NCBI RefSeq assembly: GCF_014636295.1
Contig: NZ_BMEC01000005.1
Span: 248,001-312,000, forward strand
Reading direction: 5' to 3'
DNA from: Marivirga lumbricoides
GTDB lineage: Bacteria; Bacteroidota; Bacteroidia; Cytophagales; Cyclobacteriaceae
DNA length: 64,000 nt
Position numbers and translations under genes: made by a program. Of the stretch, positions 25,051 through 32,675 are shown piece by piece; position 1 is the stretch's first letter; each line of letters begins with the position of its first letter. The notes beneath the pieces were generated by a model, which saw nothing but the letters and a program-made list of their open reading frames with translations, made no database searches and had not been told where the DNA came from.

Positions 25051-26184
25051 TTATTCTTGTGTAAAGCTTTGATAGACTCTGTAGCCATTATAAATGAGCA
25101 CCCCAGCACCAATTACCCATCCTACTGGGTTAGAAATAAGTCCCAATGTTACAGCTGCAGAGGCGCCTAAGCCAGCTGCATTAACTCCTATGTCAGCATA
25201 GTCCCAACCACTACCTTGACCAGATGCTATTTTATACGCAGAAACACCCATCCCTGCAATGGTAGCGACAGGTCCTGCTATTTTAGAAATTTTTGCTAAT
25301 TTAACCATTTCATCACCGCTTCCAAGCTTAGTAGCAAATAGCCATGCCTTATCTGCAGCGTTACCTGTCGCTCTCGCTGTGGCTACAGTACCCGTAAATT
25401 TAGCATTAACTATTTTATCAAACCTTGAATTATACCACATATCTACTCCTTGGGAAACCCCTCCTAAGTAAATGCCTTGAACTGCAACTTGATCTGCTGT
25501 ATAGCCCATTAAATCAAAATACCGAGTATTGTCTTGATATGGTCCCATAACAGCTTCTTCATATGTAGCTCCGCCCTTTATAACGCCACCTTCTATTATT
25601 TCATACCATTCGTAGCGGTTACCTGTATTGAAGAAAGAAGATTGTTGTTTGGCAAGCCACCCTTCTTTCCCTAAACTAGCAGCAAAATCTGATCTGTTTC
25701 CACTATTAACACCGTAATAGTTATTAAATGTTGATGAACTCATCATGGCGGCATTTCCACCAACTGATCTGTATCCGTCACTCCAATGATTCCCACTCCC
25801 AGGACCAATAGAATGGGTAGGTCCAGGTCTAAAACCGCCACTTCCTCCCCTTATAGCGTCCGCCCACTCAGCAAGTCTTTGAGGTGTAGGATACATTCTA
25901 CCCCCACTTGGGTCATTATACATTATCGGGTTATTGCCACCATAATTGTAAGGGCTTAAGTTGGCAAACTCATTGGCATAAGGATCCACCACGTTGAACC
26001 TGCCCAAAGTAGCATCATAATGCCTGTAATGCATCTGGTAGTGGTCGGTACTGTCGTTATATCGGCTACCGGCATTGTACCAGTAGCGGTTTTGGCTGCG
26101 GGTATCGTTTTTATAACTGTGCGCCATCGGCATCCCGAAAGGGTAGTAGTCCATCCGCTGCAACACTTCAAAGCCTTCCTGCAA
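25051..26184 (-). CDS. Orphan Rhs core with glycine/alanine-rich hydrophobic tip
   Basis: A 377-residue frame starting at a TTG with TGA just before it. The core upstream (to about 26360) is present but shifted out of frame by a 16-base deletion near 26187, so the cassette cannot be translated from its natural N-terminal side. Core to NNPIMYNDPSGG, a distinct linker (NRYEWYEIIEGG), then a tip with AKISKIAGPVATIAGMGVSA and GVNAAGLGASAAVTLGLISN and VGWVIGAGVLIYNGYRVYQ. The hydrophobic tip suggests a membrane-active toxin, consistent with the membrane immunity gene that follows. The deletion lies inside the shared core, so recombination with another core could bypass it. Confidence 0.7.
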   Translation of the reverse strand: MQEGFEVLQRMDYYPFGMPMAHSYKNDTRSQNRYWYNAGSRYNDSTDHYQMHYRHYDATLGRFNVVDPYANEFANLSPYNYGGNNPIMYNDPSGGRMYPTPQRLAEWADAIRGGSGGFRPGPTHSIGPGSGNHWSDGYRSVGGNAAMMSSSTFNNYYGVNSGNRSDFAASLGKEGWLAKQQSSFFNTGNRYEWYEIIEGGVIKGGATYEEAVMGPYQDNTRYFDLMGYTADQVAVQGIYLGGVSQGVDMWYNSRFDKIVNAKFTGTVATARATGNAADKAWLFATKLGSGDEMVKLAKISKIAGPVATIAGMGVSAYKIASGQGSGWDYADIGVNAAGLGASAAVTLGLISNPVGWVIGAGVLIYNGYRVYQSFTQE

Positions 26185-26186
26185 TC

Positions 26187-26360
26187 ATAAAAATAGATCT
26201 CCACATCTTCATCTGCCTGGTGGGTCAGCTCAGCTACCAGCATGCCATCTTCAGGAATTTCTATGCTGAGCTCCAACCGTTGGTGCGGGCCGTAATAGCT
26301 GCGTTCATCATACACACGGGCGGCTTTTGTTACTTTTACAAACCCGGCATCAATTCTTTC
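26187..26360 (-). pseudogene. Frameshifted first part of the orphan Rhs core (cassette at 26184)
   Basis: The sequence RIDAGFVKVTKAARVYDERS through ELTHQADEDVEIYF matches the other cores. At the junction CTGCAAT/CATAAAAATAG, 16 bases present in the other copies (encoding the FSFNQ region) are missing, so the downstream core is in another frame. This confirms the cassette is silent as it stands. Confidence 0.75.
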
Positions 26361-26365
26361 ACCAT

Positions 26366-26618
26366 TTGTATGGCTCCTATTAACTAACTATATTAATAAG
26401 AGCCATGCCTGAATCCCTTCTTATGGCATTTGCCATCGCAGTATTTACAGTCAATTGGAACTTTAGTTACGGTTTGTTGCATTAGGATAATTTTGGTTGA
26501 ATTTAAAGTTGCTTTAAGCTAACCAATTTTTAAATAGACACTTAATATTGCTAAAATAAAATTAATTAATGCCCTAAAATAATGGTAGAACAAGAAAGTT
26601 ACATTTTGGAACATTACC
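26366..26618 (-). repeat. Intercassette element, copy D
   Basis: This is the most complete copy with copy B. It has the hairpin at 26370-26406 (arms ATGGCTCcTATTAA and TTAATAAGAGCCAT around a 9-base loop), the perfect palindrome ATGGCATTTGCCAT at 26423-26436, the block AGTTGCTTTAAGCTAACCA, and the end GGAACATTACC on the plus strand. It separates the expressed Rhs tip's immunity gene from the first orphan core. The remaining bases to 26714 are AT-rich spacer. Confidence 0.75.
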
Positions 26619-26714
26619 CAATTCCTTACTTTTCATAATTAATAAAAAGTCCTTCAGATTAAAAGAAATTTTAGTATAGTAATATGCAAATATTTCTATT
26701 TCCTAACAATTTTA

Positions 26715-27263
26715 TTAATTCAAGTGATAAGGTAAATTTCCTTCTGAATAAAGGGATGAATTAAATTGATTTTCATCTGCTTCAAAAACTTCTTTTATTA
26801 TTCTTGTGAGAAAATATCCGCTAAACCTTACTCTTTTGCCTAAATCGATTACATAATATTCAATTTGCCCACTTTTACTCATTCTTACCGTCTCAGATTC
26901 TTCACTAACAATCTTATCAAGTCTCAAAACCTGTTCTTTTTCCCAACCATTCACAGGTATATATAATGCTAAACCAAAATTAATGTCTGACTCCGATTGG
27001 CATAATTCAGGAAAATGTGCTCTATGCATTAACTGCATAATGAGTTTTTCCTTAATCTTTATATTTAATAAAAAATCATTGTTCTTCCTTTTAATGTCAT
27101 ATTCGAAAATTATATGCCGAATGGAATCTCTTAATCTAGCTGTAAAAGCTAGATTCGCATACTCTTTTGATTTAATCCCTTTCTTTTGCCCTATATTCTT
27201 TTTTACAATAGCAAAAAAGTACAATGACAACCATCCAATGAGAATTCCAACTAATATTTTCAT
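26715..27263 (-). CDS. Predicted immunity protein for the full-length Rhs tip
   Basis: A 182-residue protein with one N-terminal membrane segment (ILVGILIGWLSLYFFAIV) and a soluble alpha/beta remainder (QLMHRAHFPELCQSESDINF, GKRVRFSGYFLTRIIKEVF). It starts 10 bp after the stop of the full-length Rhs gene, the position of the immunity gene in all cassettes. No family was recognised. A single anchor suggests it guards the inner membrane face or the periplasm, but the side is not determined. Confidence 0.65.
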   Translation of the reverse strand: MKILVGILIGWLSLYFFAIVKKNIGQKKGIKSKEYANLAFTARLRDSIRHIIFEYDIKRKNNDFLLNIKIKEKLIMQLMHRAHFPELCQSESDINFGLALYIPVNGWEKEQVLRLDKIVSEESETVRMSKSGQIEYYVIDLGKRVRFSGYFLTRIIKEVFEADENQFNSSLYSEGNLPYHLN

Positions 27264-27273
27264 CTATTTTTAT

Positions 27274-30200
27274 TTACCAAGGTGCTTGACCAATTATTGC
27301 AATATATCGTTTTATACGTTCCCATCTTGTAAGAGGGCCAGTATTATTTGGCACACCAGTGATTGTCTGCTCAAATGATTTATTTATCTGAGTTGCCCTA
27401 GAAGAATAATTTAGCGCAGGCTTTGTTAATCCTAAAGACTTCAATGTTTGTTGTGAAGCTACCCTTCCATTAACAGCCCATTTCCAGACACCATTGCTTT
27501 TTACTAAAATTCCGGAAATATTACCAATCTTAGCTGGCGAAGGAGCTATACCTGTAACTGGAGCCGGACCCGTAGGATTACCATCTCTATCATAATGGAT
27601 TCCATTTTCATTTCCACCTGTCCATAGATACTCTAATCCTCCTAAAAACCCTTCATAAGGTTCTCTAGAATCACCCAATAAATTAAAATCACTAACATCA
27701 CTTCCACCATTTGTATTCTTATTTAGCCCCCCTAATTGATTACCCTCCAAGAAAAGTTGGTTTCCGCCTCCTTCACTAATAGAGTATAAATTCCTACCAT
27801 TTCCTACACTGCCGTTTAGTCCTATCCCTGCTAAGGTTTGATAATGACCAGCTTCATTGGCAGTCATTAAGGGTGTATTTAAATTTGGTCCCCAACCATA
27901 CTTGCTTAGACTAGTCAGCCCGTTTGTGAAAGTAAAGTTATGTATTCCATCGGCTAAATCTCCGTAATTTACAGTTAAATTCCCAGTACTTAAGGTCCAA
28001 TTTCCACCGCCATAGCCGTAGGATCTGCCACCAAATCCGTCACTCCAATGATAATTGCTTCCCGGACCTATAGAATGCATAGGACCTCCGCCTAAGCCTC
28101 CGCCACCGCTTGCTAACTCTCTCCATGATCTGAGATGGTCAGGGTTTGGATACATCCTTCCACCACTCGGGTCGTTAAACATGATCGGGTTATTGCCGCC
28201 ATAATTGTAGGGGCTTAAGTTGGCAAACTCATTGGCATAAGGATCCACCACATTAAACCTACCCAAAGTGGCATCATAATGCCTGTAGTGCATCTGGTAA
28301 TGCCCGGTGCTGTCGTTGTACCGGCTTCCGGCATTGTACCAATAGCGGTTTTGGCTCCGGGTATCGTTTTTGTAGCTGTGTGCCATTGGCATCCCAAAAG
28401 GGTAGTAGTCTATGCGCTGTAATACTTCAAAGCCTTCCTGCAATTGGTTAAAGCTGAAATCGTCAAAGTAAATCTCCACATCTTCATCTGCCTGGTGGGT
28501 CAGCTCTGCTACCAGCATGCCATCTTCAGGAATTTCTATGCTGAGCTCCAGCCTCTGGTGCGGGCCGTAATAGCTCCGTTCGTCATACACACGTGCAGCT
28601 TCTGTCGCTTTTACAAACCCGGCATCAATTCTTTCTCCGTTGGCATCAAAGAGGTAATAGTCCATACTGGCCAGTGGGGGAGCAGTGCCATCATCTCCAC
28701 TCCATAAAGGTGCCAGTATTTCGCCTGAGGCATTACTGATGTAGGTAATTCCTTCTCTGCTTACAGTGCTTAAGCCATTGCTGCCCATTAAGGCCCCCAT
28801 AAAAGTAAGGGCGTCCAGTCCGTTATCCTGCTGCCTGAAATCCAGGTACTTTACAAATACTTCCAGCTCAACTATGTCGCCCTTCTTTACTTCTCTTTGC
28901 AGCTGAGGGCCTAGTTGTACTCCTTTTCCACCGTTCAAACGCACGGCTCCTGCCTGCTGGCCAGTATTGGCCGTATGATTAAGCGGTGCCGGCACAGGAA
29001 CGGCAGTGTTCAGTTTGGCATAATACTGGCTGGCGGCAGCTTCATTGCTGCTTTCCATGGTGGCTGTCATGTTCACCTGGCTTTGCATGTTGGAGAATTC
29101 CACCCGGTTATTGCCCTGCGCATCTTTCAGGTAATAGCGGTATTCCGGTATTTCCTGCTCTTCGCCATGCAGCACTATGCTGCCTTCCCTTAATTGCAGG
29201 CTTTTGAGTGTGCCTTCTTCCCAAAGTCCAATACCTGAGTAATCCAGTCGGCTTATCATCTGGTTGTTTTCGGTATCCACCATTTTCTCAGCAAGCAGGT
29301 TGCCGGCAAAATCATACTCAAAAACCTGCTCATAGCCGGATTTCAGTTGGATGGTCTCAGGCTTGTTCAGGAAATTATAGCTTATTTCGGTCTCTTTATT
29401 ATGGTCTTTAATCAACCTGCCACTTTCATCGTATTCATATTGGGTAGCACTTAATTCACCGGTTTTTTGGGTAAATCCCTGTGTTTTATTGCCCCTTTCT
29501 GAAACGGATTTAAGTCTGTTGGCATCATAGGTATAGGTCAGCTCGTCCATCAGGGAGCCATCCGCTGCTGTTCTTTTTAGGGCCGTAATATTGCCATTGG
29601 CATCGTAGTTAATAGAACTAAGTGAATTAGCTGTCGTAGCTTGCCAGGGCCCTTGGTTTTTCTTATAACCATTAGCCTTTGTAAGTCTGTCTTGTTGATT
29701 GTACTCATATCTATAACCCAGTTTTCTTTCTTTCATACCTTCCGGAGTACTCCAGGATACTGCTGTAATATTTCCAGTGTAGGAAGGTGTATTCGAAAAG
29801 TCAATATCCTGTTGATCATAAAAGTATCTGATGTCGAAGGCATCAGCAAAGGCATTAAAAGTACCGCTTTGCTGATTAATGCTTAACAGTCTGCCGTTTC
29901 CATCGTACCCGTAATCCATGGCCTGTAAAAACTTGCCCGATGTCCCTTTGTGTATGGCTTGTTGCTTTAACTGGCCTAAACGATTGTATTCATAGGCGGC
30001 TATAGTCAAAAGCGGTCCTTCATTAAAACTCTGAAATACTTTCATCAGCCTGCCTAACCTGTCGAATTCAGATTTTCTGTAAAGTGTAATATCTGTATCT
30101 GCATTGATAGTCAGTTCAAATTCGGATAATGCATTCAGAAAGTTATAGGCAAAACTACTTCTGTGGGTATGGCCGAGGAAGTCTTCCTGTACTGTTTGAA

Positions 30201-32649
30201 TAAGCTCCTGCTTAAAATTATAGTAATTGACAAAGCGTGACCATTCATCGCCTCTCAGCTTTCTCACCCTGCCACCTGTAAGTGTTCCATTGGTATTGTT
30301 GGATTTCATCACCCCATTGATTTTCTCCGGGGCTGTAAATTTTAAGTTAGTTTGGGTGGCAAAATCGAAACCATAGTGATCATAATACAGCACAGAGTAT
30401 ACATCTTTGATAGATATACCTGTAGGAAAACTTGTGTTGGTATAGCCATAAATGGCAGTGCCTTCTGTTTCGTAGGGTTTTGTATTCGAAGAGGTATAGA
30501 ATTGATCTACCTCTGCCTGTATTGCTGCTTGTGTCCTTGAAGAAGGGTAATAGCCTGAATAGATAATCTCGCCTTCTTTATTATACTTATTAAACAACCA
30601 GATCTTTTTTGCTAACATACTATGATTTTGGTAGAGTACGGGTCTGTCCAGCTTATCATAAACAAAATACTCTTTTGAAGCACCGGGTTTGCTTTGGGCG
30701 CTAAGCCTGTTTTGCTGATCATAGGTATAAGTAAAAGCTAAATCACGAATGTTTTGAACGTTAACTGTTGTGTTGTTAGCCTGAGTTTTAATTTTTTCTG
30801 TTAGTAATGGAGGGACTAAAATTAACAGCTGATCATATTCATTGTACACATAATAGGTAGTATTTATGCCATCACTTGATGCAATTAACCTGCCCAATTC
30901 ATCTGTATAACTCGTAGATGTTCTATTATCCGCATCTGTTGAAATACTTTTGTAGAGTTTGTTAGCTGCATATATTCCTCTTTTATACAGCTGTCCATTC
31001 TGGTACTGAAGTTGCATGATAGCATCAGCAGTTGTATTCAGTTCATAGCTATAGCTGCTTACATTTCCGGAAGCCATACTGTTTTTATCACCTATGCCCG
31101 CATTTTTAGTTACTCTCTTCCTTGGGCTTTCCTCAATTTTTGCTTGCGAGTAGGGTATAAGGTTTGTTTGTTCCGATGTGAATCCGCTATTGTAGAAATT
31201 TTTCACTTCACTAACAGGGTTTTCCCGGTATTGTCCATTGCTGTTGCCTACAATGTAGGAAAGGTATTGTTTAGGGGAATTAGTTTGTTTTACGGGATCA
31301 GCAAATTCCACAATGTCCCCGCCATCCACGGCTCCTTTAATGGTCAGTTTTTGAGCAATGCCTCCCATGGCATCAGGATAGAAAATTTCCTGGCTTTTTT
31401 TATTAAAATTTAAATTAGCCACATCATCTTCATCAGTTATGCCTTCTACAAGCAAGGTGGTTTTAATGCTAAAGTCTCGCTCTTGTGCAGAAAGCGTAGT
31501 GCTTACGAAGAAATCATCTGAAACCAGTGTTTTTCCACTTTTGGTAACTTTTACAGAATATTGACCAATTTTGGTGGCATTATAGGTTGTAGCAGTGGCA
31601 TCGGTAATTTTTTTACCGTTTTTATACCACTGGTAAGTATCATAAAGGGTGGGGACTCTTAGTGTTAAATAGCCAATGGTAGGATTGATTTCATTGCTGC
31701 CATTGGAGGTATAGATTCCGGGAATGTCTATCAGGGTAATGGTAACGGGTATTCTGCTACTTACGCAACCATTTGAGTTTCTTGCCTGAGCATACAAAGT
31801 TTTAGTGGAAGTAACCAGGGTTTCGTAACTTTTGGAAGAGCTTGCATTGAGTGCTGCACCTCCGGAAACACTGCTAAACCAGAAGTAGTCATAGCTGTCG
31901 GAGCCTGAGACAGTAAACTTTCCAAATCCCGGACCTATTTGTGTGATATGATTAGCCTGAGGCGCAGCAGGTGTAGCTTTTACGTTTACATACACCGATC
32001 TGGCGGTACTCCAGCTGCTGCATTTTTTTGCGCGTAGGTATACATAACCGGAAGAGGTTCTCTCATAGGTAGAAGCCGAATTGCTGGTGCTTGTACCATT
32101 GGCACTGGTTTGCCAGTATACCTGGGCTCCCGATACATTTGTTTTATAAACAATAGATTTTCCACAATTATTGACTACAGTGGGCACAGGCGGTGTACCA
32201 GGTGTAGGGGTGCTAACACTCACCTGTTTACTTGCATAATAAGGGCTCCAGCAGCCATTCTTGTAAGCGCGCAGATATACCATTTTAGTACTTGTTACGG
32301 TCAGTGTTTTGGCACTGCCATAACTGGTGGTTTTTTGAGTGGAACTCATTTGCCAGTAATAGGTAACTCCACTTGGCGGGTTAATGCGCTCAACGGTTAC
32401 AGAACTACATGTACGTGATTTTTCGGAAATAGCATTAGGCACCGGACTCTGCACATTGCAGGGCGTAGGTCCCGGGTCCGGATCATTAGGATCGGGATCG
32501 TCCGGGTCTGGATCAATCGGAAGCGGTAATGCTCTTTCCTGTATTTCGGTGCTGTCCTTTTGTGCCTGCGCCTGTAGATTTGTGTTGTTAAAAACTAATA
32601 CAAAAATGAATAAAATTGAAAGGGGTAGTATGCTTTTAAAGTGCTTCAT
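27274..32649 (-). CDS. Full-length secreted Rhs/YD-repeat polymorphic toxin (DUF6443-type)
   Basis: A 1791-residue protein with a signal peptide (residues 1-28, ending NLQAQ), a DP-rich linker (about 47-62), several Ig-like beta modules (about 65-380) and a DUF6443-like region (about 385-520). YD-type repeats follow (about 560-1150, e.g. YDELGRL-like units) and then the Rhs core (about 1337-1510) with YYPFG, HYRHYDATLGRFNVVDPYA and NNPIMFNDPSGG. A Gly-rich spacer and linker lead to a unique tip (about 1640-1791, ending YIAIIGQAPW). The YD repeats form a shell holding the tip, which is freed near the DPSG motif in this family. The tip activity is not recognised. It is the only Rhs gene here with a signal peptide and shell, so it is the expressed copy. 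Confidence 0.9.
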   Translation of the reverse strand: MKHFKSILPLSILFIFVLVFNNTNLQAQAQKDSTEIQERALPLPIDPDPDDPDPNDPDPGPTPCNVQSPVPNAISEKSRTCSSVTVERINPPSGVTYYWQMSSTQKTTSYGSAKTLTVTSTKMVYLRAYKNGCWSPYYASKQVSVSTPTPGTPPVPTVVNNCGKSIVYKTNVSGAQVYWQTSANGTSTSNSASTYERTSSGYVYLRAKKCSSWSTARSVYVNVKATPAAPQANHITQIGPGFGKFTVSGSDSYDYFWFSSVSGGAALNASSSKSYETLVTSTKTLYAQARNSNGCVSSRIPVTITLIDIPGIYTSNGSNEINPTIGYLTLRVPTLYDTYQWYKNGKKITDATATTYNATKIGQYSVKVTKSGKTLVSDDFFVSTTLSAQERDFSIKTTLLVEGITDEDDVANLNFNKKSQEIFYPDAMGGIAQKLTIKGAVDGGDIVEFADPVKQTNSPKQYLSYIVGNSNGQYRENPVSEVKNFYNSGFTSEQTNLIPYSQAKIEESPRKRVTKNAGIGDKNSMASGNVSSYSYELNTTADAIMQLQYQNGQLYKRGIYAANKLYKSISTDADNRTSTSYTDELGRLIASSDGINTTYYVYNEYDQLLILVPPLLTEKIKTQANNTTVNVQNIRDLAFTYTYDQQNRLSAQSKPGASKEYFVYDKLDRPVLYQNHSMLAKKIWLFNKYNKEGEIIYSGYYPSSRTQAAIQAEVDQFYTSSNTKPYETEGTAIYGYTNTSFPTGISIKDVYSVLYYDHYGFDFATQTNLKFTAPEKINGVMKSNNTNGTLTGGRVRKLRGDEWSRFVNYYNFKQELIQTVQEDFLGHTHRSSFAYNFLNALSEFELTINADTDITLYRKSEFDRLGRLMKVFQSFNEGPLLTIAAYEYNRLGQLKQQAIHKGTSGKFLQAMDYGYDGNGRLLSINQQSGTFNAFADAFDIRYFYDQQDIDFSNTPSYTGNITAVSWSTPEGMKERKLGYRYEYNQQDRLTKANGYKKNQGPWQATTANSLSSINYDANGNITALKRTAADGSLMDELTYTYDANRLKSVSERGNKTQGFTQKTGELSATQYEYDESGRLIKDHNKETEISYNFLNKPETIQLKSGYEQVFEYDFAGNLLAEKMVDTENNQMISRLDYSGIGLWEEGTLKSLQLREGSIVLHGEEQEIPEYRYYLKDAQGNNRVEFSNMQSQVNMTATMESSNEAAASQYYAKLNTAVPVPAPLNHTANTGQQAGAVRLNGGKGVQLGPQLQREVKKGDIVELEVFVKYLDFRQQDNGLDALTFMGALMGSNGLSTVSREGITYISNASGEILAPLWSGDDGTAPPLASMDYYLFDANGERIDAGFVKATEAARVYDERSYYGPHQRLELSIEIPEDGMLVAELTHQADEDVEIYFDDFSFNQLQEGFEVLQRIDYYPFGMPMAHSYKNDTRSQNRYWYNAGSRYNDSTGHYQMHYRHYDATLGRFNVVDPYANEFANLSPYNYGGNNPIMFNDPSGGRMYPNPDHLRSWRELASGGGGLGGGPMHSIGPGSNYHWSDGFGGRSYGYGGGNWTLSTGNLTVNYGDLADGIHNFTFTNGLTSLSKYGWGPNLNTPLMTANEAGHYQTLAGIGLNGSVGNGRNLYSISEGGGNQLFLEGNQLGGLNKNTNGGSDVSDFNLLGDSREPYEGFLGGLEYLWTGGNENGIHYDRDGNPTGPAPVTGIAPSPAKIGNISGILVKSNGVWKWAVNGRVASQQTLKSLGLTKPALNYSSRATQINKSFEQTITGVPNNTGPLTRWERIKRYIAIIGQAPW
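28060..28641 (-). repeat. Rhs-core direct repeat (reference copy in the full-length gene)
   Basis: This block, from NGERIDAGF to the HSIGPGS segment after the core, is the part copied in all orphan cassettes. Other copies, by eye, lie at about 25800-26360, 24090-24490 (shortened), 19880-20460, 17660-18250, 9890-10465 and 5520-5930 (shortened). All have the same orientation and very high nucleotide identity, giving long homology for recombination. Variation falls mainly in synonymous positions and a few substitutions such as PHQ/SHQ and MDYY/IDYY/VDYY. Confidence 0.85.
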
Positions 32650-32675
32650 GAGTCAATTCGGTTGATGTTGAAATT

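Noticed and set aside
18250-26618. Intercassette hairpins as integron attC sites
   Set aside because: The arms and loops lack recognisable attC core sites and no integrase gene is in the window. Only the general hairpin form is similar.
28915-29411. Plus-strand open frames within the full-length Rhs gene
   Set aside because: They are antisense shadows of a well-supported coding sequence and have no recognisable domain.
27274-32649. Type IX secretion C-terminal domain on the Rhs protein
   Set aside because: The C terminus is the toxin tip; no sorting domain is seen. The export route beyond the signal peptide is not shown by this sequence.
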